Counted from the first letter of the stretch, positions 10,393 to 21,902 are shown. The stretch is 64,000 nt of DNA from Bettongia penicillata ogilbyi (GCA_023548195.1 JAJHZJ010000311.1:3991919-4055918); one strand, 5' to 3'. Numbers and translations: made by a program. Notes: generated by a model not told the origin, from the sequence alone.

Positions 10393-10695
10393 GTAATCAA
10401 AGGCCATGGAAATATAAACCATTTGCTGGAACCAGTGGTTCCACATATGGATGGTATGGTGCTGACTGATGGAGCACCTTCATCTTCTTAGTGTTAATTA
10501 TTAGGCCAAAATTAGCACAAGCAGCAGAGTATCGATCCATTCTTTGTTGCATCTCAGCTTCAGCGAATGCATTGAGTGCCCAGTCATTTTCAAACAAAAA
10601 ATCATGCTCCAACACTCCCGCCACTTTAGTCTTAACCTGTAGCCTTTCCAAGTTGAAGAATTTTACTCTGTAATCCATCCTTTTCCCCATTTTTC
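10393..10695 (-). mobile_element. RTE-type LINE reverse transcriptase fragment
   Basis: Minus-strand frame of 97 codons with RTE-like RT sequence (DWALNAFAEAEMQQ, FGLIINTKKMKVLHQ). The catalytic FADD/YADD box is degraded to FEND. The copy abuts the truncated L1 ORF2 at 10392. Confidence 0.75.
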
Positions 10696-11295
10696 AGACC
10701 TCATTTCTCAATCTAGCTCACAAGGCATTAGAGTAATGTGATCACTCCTACCTTTATCCCTCCATAGCTAACCAGTTAAAGTGGGACCTCTGCCTCTATT
10801 TACAGTTAAACAGAGAACCATCTTGAGCAACTCCAAAGGCAATACCTCACTTGTCCTTCTGTCTCCTTGTTAAAATTAGGGGTGATTCAGCCTCTAATGG
10901 GGAGACTAAAGGAGGGGGATCTGATTGGGATGGTTGTGATTTTCTGGCCGAGATTACTAGAGGCAGCTGAGGCCCATGAAACAATTAACATTCCTTAATT
11001 GGAGAGCCCAGTGATCAGTCCCACTTGAAAGCCAACCCACTTTCCCCAGCATCAAAGATTAATCCCATCACTTGAGGATTACTCCCAGTCTCCCAATGAG
11101 GAAATAACAAGGAGGAGCTGAGGTAACTTTTTAACCCACCTCTTTATTCAAATATCTACCAATCAGGATTGTCTTACCTTTTCCAGGAAAGGTCCAAATA
11201 ATGTCCTGTCAGGCCAATCAAAAGGGAGACATTCTCCATTGGCCTTCCCATTGGTCATTGACTGTATTTATTGGTTATTGCTAACCTAACTTAAT
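10696..11295. other. Unassigned, CCAAT-rich stretch
   Basis: No coding frame. Several CCAAT/ATTGG motifs cluster at 11160-11275. This would fit a degenerate LTR, but no paired copy, primer-binding site or clear termini were found. Confidence 0.25.
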
Positions 11296-11296
11296 G

Positions 11297-11525
11297 AGCA
11301 GGTAGGTGGTGCAGCCCTGGAGTCAGGAAGACTCATCTTCCTAAATTCAAATCTGGCCTCAGACACTTGCTGGTTCACTTGTGTGACCCTGGGCAAGTCA
11401 CTTAAGCCTGTTTGCCTCAGTTTTCCATCTGTAAAACGATCTGGAGAAGGAAATGGCAAACCACTCCAGCATCCTTGCCAAGAAAACCCCAACTGGGGTC
11501 ATAAAGAGTTGGACTGAACAACAAC
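11297..11525 (+). mobile_element. Marsupial tRNA-derived CORE/MIR-type SINE
   Basis: Diagnostic order: gcagccctggagtcaggaag, the CORE segment gtgtgaccctgggcaagtca, then gagaaggaaatggcaaacca and the 3' end agttggactgaacaacaac. Nearly full length. Confidence 0.9.
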
Positions 11526-11529
11526 CAAA

Positions 11530-12035
11530 AATACCTAATAAATTGATCGTCCTTCAGCCCCTGGATTTTTGGCTCAGGTATTCAGTGTGACCCTCTTTAC
11601 TACGTTTACTCGTCACTGTTAGCAAACTGATATCTTGCCCTTTAGGTCCGAAATAATAACCCAAGTGTTCAGCGTCCCAAACCTAACAGCCCTAACTTGT
11701 AACGTTGCAAGAGTAGCAAGCTCACGGGATGGCCACTAGGAGGAGCCAGAGAGCCAGGAAGGACTAAGTGATAGGCAAAAACTAGAGTTAGTTTGCTTCC
11801 CACAATGCCCTGTTCTAGAACCCACGACTCCCCCTTTTCCTCCAACACCAAGTACAAACCTGCAAGGATTTCAAGACTGTCCATAACCTGACCCTATTCT
11901 CCTTGTCTAACTGTATTTCCCACAGCTCCAACATTTAACTTTTGCTCTCAGCAAACCAGTTCTTTCCTTCCACATAATCACAGAATCTGAAGAGATGAAA
12001 AATGGTCCCCTTCCCTCCCTGTCTTCTTTACAGAT
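11530..12035. other. Unassigned
   Basis: Single-copy-looking non-coding sequence. A partial CTCF-like string (ccactaggaggagcc, 11733-11747) is present but misses core positions. Confidence 0.25.
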
Positions 12036-12039
12036 GTGG

Positions 12040-12178
12040 AGGATCATCCAGTTAAATTCAGTGAACACTTATTAAGCACCTACTGTGTGCCACGCACTGT
12101 GCTAAGCACTAGGGATACAAATGAGAAAAAGACTCCCTACCCTCAATAGGGTAGCTCATAATGTAATGGGGGAAGAGA
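12040..12178 (-). mobile_element. CR1/L2-type LINE 3' end
   Basis: Antisense of the standard 3' tail: aacacttattaagcacctac, gtgctaagcactagggatac, then an antisense unit ending near 12178. Confidence 0.75.
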
Positions 12179-12184
12179 GTTGGT

Positions 12185-12500
12185 GGTTGGTTGTTGTCCT
12201 TGGTTCTCAAAGAGGACCACAATGACAATGCTATGCTAGAGTCAAGTTTCAGTGTATCCGACTGTGGCTGATCAGACCAACACAATCTCAGAATTCTCTA
12301 CCACAGGTTGGGTACAAATAGTCTGTGTGAACATTTGGGGTAGATTCTTTAAATCTGAGCATCTCACATTTCTTTTCAGCTATCCCAATTCTGCTTTGCT
12401 CATAGAGCACAGTACCTTCTCTGACATGCTGAGCAGTCCTGTGCCAGCCTCTCTCTTCCATATCACACAATTCCAAGAGGATGACACACAAGAGGAAGGT
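12185..12500 (-). mobile_element. RTE-type LINE 3' end
   Basis: Shares ctcaaagaggaccacaatga, agagtcaagtttcagtgtat and tgctcatagagcacagtacc with 5300-5900, so it is a second copy of the same RTE 3' region. Confidence 0.75.
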
Positions 12501-12984
12501 GGAAAGCAAAGGAGATAGGGGTACCCTACTTGAGGTTATCTTATTCCATAGAGTTGGGACTAAGCTTAGCTACAGGTGCAAAGTGGAGTGAGGTAGAAAG
12601 TCCAAATCCTGCCCTTTATTAAGGAAAGCTTTGGGTGGAGTTGGGTTCCACCCACCAGCCATCCAGTCAGAGGGGACAGGAGCCAGAGAGAGTTGAGAAG
12701 ATGTTGGTTACATCCAAGTTGAATCAAACAGCCTGATGAAATTTCTGGTGATCAGCTTATCCTGGGAGGAGCATTTTGTTTTTTGGAGTTGAGATTATGC
12801 TAAACTACAAATGCAAAGGGGAGAGTGAAGAACTGTGGGCACAGTACATAGAAGGTACCATCAGTGTTGGTTGATCTTGTTGGTTAGTTTTATCAAACTG
12901 CCTTTGTTTCCTTTCATTTTTATTCCTGATTACAAAGAATGGCTTTTTGGGCACTGGTAAAGGTGATATAAAAACAAATGACAC
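12501..12984. other. Unassigned
   Basis: Non-coding. No recognised family. Confidence 0.25.
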
Positions 12985-12991
12985 CTGTAAA

Positions 12992-13132
12992 AATGTGTGT
13001 GTATGTCTCTCTCTTTCTCTCCCTCCCCCCCATATATATGCATATATATGAATACCCAAACACACATATATATGGCACACACACAGATATAGATAGATAG
13101 ATATACACACACATTCACATACACATACACAT
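12992..13132. repeat. Compound GT/CT/AT/CA microsatellite
   Basis: Successive tgtgtgta, ctctct, tatata and cacaca blocks with interruptions. Confidence 0.9.
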
Positions 13133-13334
13133 TACCTAACTTGTGAATTCATCAGTGTAACGGACTCCTGATCAATATCTTCTTCCATTCTTTCATAATC
13201 AGTCCCTTCTCTAAAATGGATGTCTTAAAGAATTAACTGCCAAGGAACTAAGAGGTTTACAGCCCAGCCATACAGCTAGTATGCCCAAAAGCAAATTTGA
13301 ACTCTAGTACAACAGGACCAGGCTTCGCCCTGTT

Positions 13335-13725
13335 CCCAGCAGCAGAATTCTATTTTCCCTAAAAGGCAACAGAGCTCCTCCTGGAACCTAATTGGTCCCT
13401 GCCTCCCTTAATAAACTTTCTGGTCACCGAGGGGTATAAAAATTCCACCGATGTGGAATCTATGTTGAGTCAAGACCCTCCAAGTTGATGGATGTCTAAA
13501 GACCACGAGTCACTATACCCTGCTGGTGAACAGAAAAATGAGTTTCCACATGAAGGATAGGGTGATGTGTCTACCAACGATAAATGTCCCTGTATCCTTG
13601 CTGCATATCTTTGCTATGTTATACCTAAGTACATTTTTTGTCAACTTCAATGACTTATAAGAGCTTTATTTACTCCCAAAATGTAACATGAAATATCAGC
13701 ATGCCAGTGAGTCCAGCCCCTAACA
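13335..13725 (+). mobile_element. Putative LTR, 5' member of a pair
   Basis: About 390 bases related end to end to 15985-16355. Shared blocks include attttcc...aaaag, ggaccta/cctgattgg, a descending series around gtctaaagac/gtctgaagat, ccttgctgcatatctttgctatgtta, and the terminal gatgccag...ccctaac. It contains a tataaaaa box at 13436 and ends at taaca, followed at once by a tRNA-Pro-like primer site (13726-13744). Confidence 0.55.
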
Positions 13726-13744
13726 TTTGGTCTAGTCGGTAATT
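13726..13744 (+). other. Possible retroviral primer-binding site
   Basis: tttggtctagtcggtaatt resembles the proline-tRNA primer site (tggggctcgtccgggat) in pattern and follows the putative LTR end directly. It is degenerate, so this is an inference. Confidence 0.35.
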
Positions 13745-13974
13745 GGGTTTCCATGAGAACTGATGACTCATGGCTCACGTCATGATTGAAATGGGGAAAG
13801 AGCACTGCAGATATGGAGGATGGGGCAGTCAGATGGTCAGATTACCACTGGTGAAATCTGAGCGGGTAGTAGGGACAGTCAGTGGTTTAGGCAAATGCTT
13901 TTGTTATTCTGAACAGGGACCCTGAGAGTGGAGGGAGGAGTTGCAGAATCTCCTGCCCTGCTAGGTGGGCAGTT

Positions 13975-14192
13975 GTTGTTCAGTTATGTCTAACTCTTTG
14001 TGATCTCACTTGGGGTTTTCTTGGCAAAGATACTGGAGTAGTTTGTCATTTTCTTCTCTAGCTCATTTTACAAATGGGGAAACTGAGGCAAACAGGGTGA
14101 AGTGATTTGCCCAGGGCCTAAGGCCAAATTTGAAGTCAGATCCTCCTGACTCCAGGCTGGTGCTATATCCAGTGAGGATCTAGCTGCCAACA
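13975..14192 (-). mobile_element. Marsupial CORE/MIR-type SINE
   Basis: Antisense copy: ttgttgttcagttatgtcta, ggggttttcttggcaaagat, aactgaggcaaacagggtga, and tRNA-related tagctgcc at the right end. Confidence 0.9.
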
Positions 14193-15639
14193 ACAACACA
14201 TCTGAAACATGGAGTTGACAAGAAAGCAATTGATGGCTAATCTACTCAGCTGCTGGTAAAGCTTTTAGCACCAAAGCCTAAGGCATCCTCTAAGGAGCCT
14301 GCCCCATTTGGATCTTTCAGGAAGGCTACAGAGGCCAGGTGTTGGGCTCTTTGAAGTCACTTTCTGTGTGACTGTATGTGTTCCCTTCCAGCAACCTGTA
14401 TGCATGGGTAGGGAGAGTGCCCTTTGTATAGGAAAAATCTCATGGGTTTCAAGGCCCATCTATAGTGAAGGCTGTTGTGTTGTGGCTGAAGGAGGCAGAA
14501 CAAACATCTCCAGTCCTCTTTTCTCCCCATCCTCTCCACAGGAGATTTTCATTCCTTCCAGGGCCAGAAGCAGGAAGTTGAGGCCTGGAGATCTCTAGTT
14601 TGCTTTCCTCAAAGAGAGGGGACACTAGGCTAGACTTATATTTATCTGTTCCCTAAACTATTATTAATCTTATAGATGTGATGTACTTCTAACTTCTGAT
14701 CACTTTGTCATCATTATTGGGGGAAGGAGAACCCCAAGCTTTATATCCAAGGATTGACCCATTCCCCACCTAAGACCAATTCCATAGTGAACACACATAA
14801 TTTATAGGAAAGCAACCCATTTATCTATATTATAGCAGAATAGACATCAGAAAAGATTTATACAGGAGAATATATACCAGATAAAACATAGTGAAAGAGC
14901 CCTCCTATAGGAATTGAGGAAGGCTCAACCAAGAAAGTCTTTGATCTCACCCAAGGAGAAATTCCTTCAAGTCTCCAGAGTAGAAAACTGGAGACTAGAG
15001 GTTCCCAGCTCTTTCCATGTTCCTCTTCAGTCTTTTTCCCTCAGCAGCCTAAAGTAGCCTGGGTCTTGTCCATGTTCTTTCATGAAACCAGAAGGCAGAA
15101 GTGCCCACATGGACCAAATACTTGGAGAGCCCCCAAGAATACCTGAAACCTGAAGAGTCCAGAAGAGAACTGGCCTTGAAATGAAACTCTTTAGCCTGTC
15201 ACCAATTCTGCCCCACCCCTCACACAGAGCAGGGCATTCATCTCCACCAATTAGGGGAGAGTCTCATGCCAGTGGCCTTGGGATAGGGTCAAATGGAAAC
15301 CCTTAGAGTTACCCAAACTATACTGTGTAGTTAAGAACAAACAGTATGGGGTGGAGTAAGGATGGAGCTGGGGGGATTGAAAGATATTTCTAGTGATAGA
15401 GATAAAGAAAGCTAGAATTTCTCATTGTGAAGATCTAAGATGCACTTCTTCCAAATGGGGGAGAAAATGCTTAGGATTTCTGGCTTTTGTACTCCCCTAC
15501 TTTTTTCTTTTTCTTTCTTCTCTTTCTTTACGTGACTTTTTGGGTGGGGGAGACTACTTTTTTTTCCCTTTTTCTTTTCTCCTTAGTAGTAACTATATGA
15601 GGACTGTCCGGTAAAAGCCCTGAAAGCATTTACATAGCA

Positions 15640-15790
15640 GGTCAGTATTGAGCATTTTCTGTGTGCCTGGCACTGTGCTAATAAGTAAGGCCTTGAGATT
15701 CAAGGAAGGGCATGAGACAGACTTGTCCTCAAGAGCTCACAGTCTGATTAGGGAGATAGTACATAAAAAGAAGATGAAAAGTTGGTGGGG
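15640..15790 (-). mobile_element. CR1/L2-type LINE 3' end
   Basis: Antisense tail: gtgtgcctggcactgtgcta followed by agagctcacagtctgattag. Confidence 0.7.
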
Positions 15791-15984
15791 TAGCAGGGAG
15801 TATTAGCACAGTATTATTGAAATCTTATAGTCAGAATGGGAAATAATTTGAAAAGATTTGAGTTCCAGAGTTGATTTTCTCTTATAGGATGATGAGTTTC
15901 CGGAGATCATGAAAAGACCTTCTAGAAGATGCTTATGACTTTGCCACCATAGGTGTGGTATATGATAGGGACTGGGTTTCCCCC

Positions 15985-16355
15985 CAGTTCCCCAAAACAG
16001 GGATTCATTTTCCTTAAAAGTTAGCAAAGCTAACTTTTTAGCCCTGGGACCTGATTGGCCCTGGTCTTCCTTGAGGGTAATTCATGATCACCTAGAGGTA
16101 CAGCATGAATTCAGGTCACTTGGTGAGTGTCTGAAGATCATGTGAGTCAGCCCCGTCCTACTCAAAAGCATGCTTCCATGTGGAGATAAAGTAGGCTGAG
16201 TATTGAAAAGCCAAATGTCACTATCCGCCCACTGCATGTCCTTGCTATGTTAGAACTAAATAGGCCTCCTTTTGTTAACTATTTGAATGTCTTATTCAGT
16301 TCCCAAATAGTAACTGAACTAACAGGATGCCAGGGGTAGGCCTGCCCTAACCCCA
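15985..16355 (+). mobile_element. Putative LTR, 3' member of a pair
   Basis: Direct-orientation relative of 13335-13725, ending in ccctaacccca. It contains a perfect 10-base hairpin (16016-16038) absent from the partner. Confidence 0.5.
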
Positions 16356-16459
16356 GGTCTTTCTTCTTCCAAGGTGTACTCTCTATCCATTTATGTCATA
16401 AGGTCTCTCTGCCACCAAAAAAAAATTCATTTTTTTAAAAAAATGGGTTTTGGGGGTGT

Positions 16460-16605
16460 TTTGTGAAGGGATCTGGGTTAAGTGACTTGCCTAGGATCAC
16501 ATAGCTAGTAAACATCAAATATCTGAGGCTGGATTTGAACTCAGGTGCTCCTGACTCCAGGGCCAGTCCGGTATCCACAGTGCCACCTAACAGCCTGTTA
16601 AAAAT
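16460..16605 (-). mobile_element. Marsupial CORE/MIR-type SINE, partial
   Basis: Antisense: ttaagtgacttgcctaggat, gaggctggatttgaactcag, cctgactccagggccagtcc. Confidence 0.85.
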
Positions 16606-16619
16606 GTTTTTTAAAAACC

Positions 16620-16795
16620 CCAAAATCCCAGAGTTGGAAAGCATGAAAAAGGCCATATAGAATCCAACCTATACCTGAACAAAAATCCCTGCTACAAAAT
16701 CACTGAAAAGTTAGTCAGCCCAAGTTTGAAGACTTCCAGGGAATCCTACCTTCTGAGTCCATGCATTCCAGTTCTACTTGTCATTCCTAGTCCTG
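16620..16795 (-). mobile_element. CR1-type LINE 3' end, degenerate
   Basis: Antisense pattern: atcccagagttggaaagc, tagaatccaacctatacctg, gtttgaagacttccagggaa. This is the same family as the plus-strand copy at 40490-40985. Confidence 0.55.
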
Positions 16796-16799
16796 ACCT

Positions 16800-18040
16800 G
16801 TGGAACCAAGTAGAATACGTCTAATCACCTTCCTACAACTCTGCAAACACATAAATAATATATCTGGAGCAATGGTAGAAATTATAGGCAGAAACTTTTG
16901 CACAAACAAAATCCATGCAACCAAAATTAAAAGGAAAGCAGAAAATTGGGGGGAACATTTTACACTTGATAAAGACCTCATTTCCCAAATATATGAAGAA
17001 CTGGGTCAAATTTATAAGAATACGAATCCTCACTCAACTAATAAGTGGCCAGAGAATATGAATAGGCAGTTGTTAGATGAAGGAACCAAAGCTATCTATA
17101 GGCATACAAAAAAAGTTCTGAATCATGATTGATTGAGAAATACAAATTACAACTACTCTGAGGTACCACCTCACACCCACTAGATTGACTAGTATGACAG
17201 AAAAGGAAAATGACAAATGTTGGAGGAGATGTGGGAAAAGTGGGACACTTGATGGAGTTGTCAAGTGATCCAACCATTCCAGAGAGCAATTTGGAACTAT
17301 GTATAAAGGACTATCAAACTGATTCAGCAATACCTAGGCTTGTATCAGAGAGAGAGCCTATTCATACAAAAATATAGCAGATCTTTCGGCTGTGGCACAG
17401 GATTTGAAATTGAGGGGATGGTCATCAATTGGGGAATGGCTAAGCAAGTTGGGGTACATGAATGTAAGGGAATATTATTGTGCTATAAGAAATGACAAGC
17501 ATGATGATTTCAGGGAAAAAAAAACCTGGAAAGACTTGTATGAACTGTTACAGAGTGAAGGGAGCAGAACCAGGAGCCTTGTACACAGTAACAGGAATAT
17601 TGTATGATGAACATCTGTGAATGACTTAGATATTCTCAGAAATACAGTGATTCAAGATGGTCCCAAAGCACTTGTGCTGAAAAATACTGTCCGCCTCCGG
17701 AGAAAGAATTGATGAAATCTGAATGTAGACCAAACATACTATTTTTCCTTTCTCTTCTTTCTTCCTTTCTCTTCTTTTTTTCTTTCTTCCTTCCTTTCTT
17801 CCTTTCTTTTTACTTTTCTTCCTTTTTTTCTTTCTTTGTTTTGTTCAAGTTTTCTCCCACAAAAGGACTAATAGAAAAATGTTTTACATGATTGCTCATG
17901 TATAACCTATATCAGATTGCTTACCATCTTAGGCAGGAGAGAGGGGGGAGAAGGAGGAATAGATTTAAAACTCAAAACTTAACAATAAATATTAAAAATT
18001 GGTTTCATATGTAATTGTGGAAAAATAAGTATTTTTTAAA
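16800..18040 (+). mobile_element. L1 LINE, ORF2 C-terminus and 3' UTR
   Basis: Contains the ORF2 C-terminal frame (GRNFCTNKIHATKIKRKAEN, EELGQIYKNTN) and then broken frames up to EMRSAMAKQV-like sequence and GILLCYKK. The 3' UTR follows with a long pyrimidine tract and an AT-rich end near 18040. Inactive. Confidence 0.85.
17735..17848. repeat. CTTT/CTTC pyrimidine tract inside L1 3' UTR
   Basis: About 110 bases of almost pure pyrimidine on the plus strand (ttcttcctttctcttctttt and similar). Confidence 0.9.
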
Positions 18041-18119
18041 AAAGAAATTGTAGGCAAGCAGATTTAGACTGGACACACACAAAAAAGATTCCTAATGATT
18101 AGAGGCATCCAAAAATTAC

Positions 18120-18215
18120 CTTAGGAGTCAGTGGTTTCTCCATCACTTGAGGTCTTCCAGCAAAGGCTGGATGACTACTTGTTAGGTATATTGGAGAGGG
18201 GAACCTCATTTAGGT
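18120..18215 (+). mobile_element. CR1-type LINE 3' end
   Basis: Plus-sense tail: ccatcacttgaggtcttcca, gcaaaggctggatgactact. Confidence 0.65.
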
Positions 18216-18945
18216 ATAATTTTGTTTTCTCACTCTTTTACAACCTGGAGATTCTGTTACTAAAATTCAATAACGATTTTCTCCTTCTCACTCTACCACC
18301 TCCAGCTTTTTATTCTCCAGATTAAAGTTTCCTGGTTCCTTTAATTCTCCTCACGGTCTATAATCCCCTAACTATCCTGCTTGCCTTCTTCTGGATGTGG
18401 TGTCCAAAACTGAGCAAAACGTTCCAAATATGGGCTAAGCAGAATCTCCCTTTCTCTGGACACTATGTTTCTGAACACAGCAAAGGGTCACATTTCCTTT
18501 GTTGGAGGTAAGGTTAAACTGTTGGCTCATATTCCACATACTATTTTCTAAAACCCCCAAAGCTCTTTGGCAGACCTCTTTGGGGGAACCTAAAATTATT
18601 TCCCCTAAACTAGTAGTATTTAAAGGAGCAGATAGACATAATTCTTACCTGGTACACTCTCTCTCTGAATAGTGACCAGCTGCTGGTCCCAACCTCCTGC
18701 TTCCCTTCCTGGCAAGAATCAAGGCCTCCCTAGGAGAAGGGCGAGAAGAGGAGACTCCAGAGAGAACTATTCTTGCCTCCCTGGGAGCCCCATTCAGACA
18801 GACCATGTGTTCATACGTGACCTACAAGGATAAAATAAAATACTCCCTCCCCTACTGAAATGTCTCATTGGCTCTCCATCTTGGAATTCTCTCCCTCCTC
18901 ATCTCTTGGCTCCTGGCTTTGCTGGCTTTCTTCACATGTTGGCTA
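18216..18945. other. Mostly unassigned; weak CR1 trace at 18345-18480
   Basis: The phrase cttcttctggatgtggtgtc followed by caaaactgagcaaaacg recalls antisense CR1. The rest is unrecognised and non-coding. Confidence 0.3.
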
Positions 18946-18954
18946 AAAATCAGC

Positions 18955-19215
18955 TAGGTGGTTCAGTGGACAGAGTCCTGGGCCTAGAGTCAGAAAGATC
19001 TGAGTTTAAATCCAGCTTCAAACACTTACTAGCTGTGTGAGCGTGGGCAAGTTACTTAACCTTGTTTGTCTCGGTTTCTTCAGCTGCAAAGTGATGATAA
19101 TAATAGCACCGACCTTGCAGGGTTGTTGTGGGGATGAAATGAAATTAATGATGATGATGATGATAACACTTAGCACTATGCCTGGAACATAGTGGGTACT
19201 TTATAAATGCTTATT
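18955..19215 (+). mobile_element. Marsupial MIR-type SINE, near full length
   Basis: cagctaggtggttcagtgga (tRNA-like head), cttactagctgtgtgagcgt (CORE), then cagggttgttgtggggatga and the LINE-like 3' end cttagcactatgcctggaac. Confidence 0.9.
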
Positions 19216-19229
19216 CCTTCCCCTCCCCC

Positions 19230-19860
19230 AAGCAATTATTTTTACCCTTTTTTCTAGAGTTTTAAAATTTTGTTCCTTCTTTGTTTCCCTCCACCTCTTT
19301 CCACCCTAGTTCTATTATGGCCTACCCCCGCAGAAGTCCATGGGGTCTTCTTGCAAGGTGGTATATTTCTTTTTTTATCTTAATGTTAAAGCTATGCTAT
19401 AGCAAGTATTTCTAGCACAATGTCCAATAATTCCAGCAGTGGGCATTTTTGCTCCACTCTTGATCATATCAGGAAAATTTTCAGTGTTTCTCACTTATGA
19501 GTAAGGCTAGATCTTGGATTTAGCTAAATGCTCCTGATCTTATTAAGCAGATTCATGTGCTTTTTAGATTTTAAGTGATATATTTTATCAAATTACTTTA
19601 TGCTTTTATTGATGTGAAATAGATAATATAGGTTTTGTTATTAATATGATTTATTATGCTAGTTGTTTCTGTAAGGTTAAACCATTCTTACATTCATGGA
19701 ATAAAGACCTTGGTGGTATAAATTTTGAGGATATATATTTCTTAAATTCTTTGTCAGTATTTTATTTAGTGTGCTTTCATCAGTGTTGATTAGTGATTTT
19801 ATTCTCTAGCTCTTTTTCTGCTTTATTTCTTCTTGGTTTGGATATCAAGACCAAGCTTGA
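19230..19860 (-). mobile_element. L1 LINE ORF2 reverse transcriptase region
   Basis: T-rich antisense L1: ggttaaaccattcttacatt followed by catggaataaa, ttcttggtttggatatcaag. The frame is broken throughout. Confidence 0.8.
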
Positions 19861-20033
19861 AAGATTTTGGTAAAGTATCTTGTAACACAAATGTAAGCTG
19901 TGCGTGCTCCCTGTAGATACACACAAAAGTTATCAAAATCCACAGGGGTTCCTATAGTAACTTCCTAAAGCCCAGGGAAGGCATGTTATCACTTTATTAA
20001 GCACCCAGCAAGGGAGTGTAATATTACATTTGT

Positions 20034-20048
20034 ACACCAGGTGGTGCT
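20034..20048 (+). promoter_or_regulatory. Candidate CTCF-binding motif
   Basis: acaccaggtggtgct matches the CTCF core CCACCAGGTGGCGC at all but two positions. A motif match only. Confidence 0.35.
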
Positions 20049-20198
20049 ATATTCAAGCCACCAACCAAGTGATTTCATCAGAGACAGGCATGTGCCACCC
20101 CTCTAGTGCCCATAGCTACTCAAACGGCACTGGGGGAAAAGTTAAAGTCTTTGTCTGCTGAGACTCTAAGATGGTGAACTATGACACAGGATTATTAG

Positions 20199-20222
20199 CG
20201 GGGGGGGGCGGGGGGGGGGGGA
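20199..20222 (+). repeat. Poly-G tract
   Basis: Two long G runs split by a single c. Potentially quadruplex-forming and prone to sequencing error. Confidence 0.85.
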
Positions 20223-20869
20223 GAAGGAGGGGGAATTTTATCAGTCCTTGGTTCCTTTATTCTGCATCTGCACTTCTCCTCAATCAATGACATTGTAAGT
20301 CATAAGAGCATAAAGTAAAAGAAGGGACCTTAGAGATACATTAATTCATTCCTTGCCCCATCAGGTCTTAGATTAGGACAATGAAAACCAGGGATTGGTG
20401 AAGAGTATGAAGATCAATCCTACTTGATCCTGGCTTACCAGTTGATCCAATTCTCAAAACTGCTGGTCTTTGGCAGCCAGTTTTGCCTCTGAGAAAGTGA
20501 AGGCTGTAGCTGCTCACTCACCTGGAGGGCAAGAAGCCCTGGTTCAGCTGCCCTTTCCTCTCTCCCTGATGAAAAATCTCTCTGAAGGGCAGGGGAAATG
20601 CAAGTAGACAACTCCAGCCCCATGTGCCTTCACACCAAAGTCGTCTTTCTGTGTCCTCTCTCCTTGCTTCTCACCCTTTTCCCCAGATTTCTGGGGCAAA
20701 GAAAATGGTAAACAGCGAAAGTCAAACTGCTAATGAGAAGTGATAGGGCAGTCTTCAGAAACTGGGTTACTTAAACCATTCTCTCTTTCCAGATCATCAT
20801 TATTATTACCCTTCCCAGGGAAAATTAATAATAATTCAAATAAATAAGAGGACAATTTGCAGGCTTCTG

Positions 20870-21585
20870 TTACATAAAGAAAATTTCTTTATGTTTGAAA
20901 AATTTGTTAAACCTGGGAGCATTTGTTGTTCAAATGTTTGATAGAATTTACTGTGAATTCATCTGGATTTTGCACTTGTATCTGTACTTTTTTCCCTTGG
21001 GAGTTTTAATTATGGCTCAATCAATTTCTCTTTCTGAGATGGAGTGATGTGTATGATCTAGCTTCTCTTTTGTTAGTTTAGCTGTTTCATATTTTTGTTG
21101 TAGGTATTAAGCCATTTTGTTTTGGCTATAAGTTTTCATGCCTCATACTTTGACATAATAAATTCTGATAAATTTCTTTACTTCCTTTCCATTATTATGA
21201 CTTCTCTCTTTTTTATTTTATCAATTTGGTTTGGTTCATTTTTTTAAAAATAAACCTAGCCAATGATTTATCAATTTTGTTAGTCTTTTCCAAAAACCAG
21301 ATTTTTGGTTTTTTGTTTCTTTTCAGTTCTGTTTATTTTGTCTTTAATTTTCAAAATCTTTCCTGTACTAATTCTGGGATTCTTAATTTGCTAGTTTTTT
21401 TTAATTATACTCTCAATTCATTAAACCCCTTTTCTCTATTGTCATTGTAAATGATCATAGACATACATTTTTTCCAAAAGACTGCTTTATCTGCTTCCCA
21501 TATTTTGGTCTGTTGCCTCATTATTACATTTTCCTTTCATGTTAGTTTTTAAATTGTTTTTATGATTTAATCTTTGACCTCATTA
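20870..21585 (-). mobile_element. L1 LINE ORF2, continuation
   Basis: Antisense L1: gtgaattcatctggattttg, aaccagatttttggtttttt, ttttccaaaagactgcttta. In order it continues the region at 19230-19860, so the two blocks may be one L1 split by about 1 kb. Confidence 0.75.
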
Positions 21586-21644
21586 TTTAGGGTTAGGGTT
21601 TGGGGGGTCAGGGTTAGTCTCTATGCCTTTTAAGAGGAGGCCAG

Positions 21645-21902
21645 GATGGTGGATAGAGAGAGCTGTCCCCCAATTAAGCAAAATGTTATCCCCCAAAAAG
21701 AATTCCATTCTTCTTACTAGTTGATCTGTATTACAAAAAAGTTGTATATTATTATTATTATATTTTGGATTTTGTCAAAAATGTAAAAATTTTTCTCTCT
21801 TGGTCTATAAAGTACCTATGTAAATGCCCAATTTTGCCTCTTGCCCCACAAAGCCCAAAATATTTATTCCTTGGCGCTTTACAGAAAGTTTACTGACCCC
21901 TG
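21645..21902 (-). mobile_element. MER5-like hAT (Charlie) DNA transposon fragment
   Basis: The right end is the hAT-type terminus: read on the minus strand it is caggggtcagtaaactttct followed by gtaaagcgcc and aaatattttgggctttgtgg, the MER5/Charlie pattern. The left terminus was not found. Confidence 0.65.

Larger units (their letters stand above)
13745..15984 (+). mobile_element. Interior of a possible small endogenous LTR element
   Basis: Lies between two related LTR-like segments. No gag, protease, polymerase or envelope homology was recognised; every frame is broken. A SINE (13975-14190) and a LINE tail (15640-15790) have landed in it. It may be a non-autonomous or heavily deleted provirus, or two solo LTRs that happen to be close. 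Confidence 0.3.
19861..20869. other. Non-L1 sequence separating two L1 blocks
   Basis: About 1 kb that is less T-rich than the flanking L1. It holds a CTCF-like motif (20034-20048) and a G tract. No coding frame or recognised family. Confidence 0.35.

Noticed and set aside
11733..11747. CTCF site ccactaggaggagcc
   Set aside because: Two mismatches fall in the core positions.
16800..17132. 110-codon frame as a host gene
   Set aside because: Matches the L1 ORF2 C-terminus and continues into L1 3' UTR.
21587..21600. Telomere-like TTAGGGTTAGGG
   Set aside because: Only two units at the edge of an L1 block; too short for an interstitial telomere tract.
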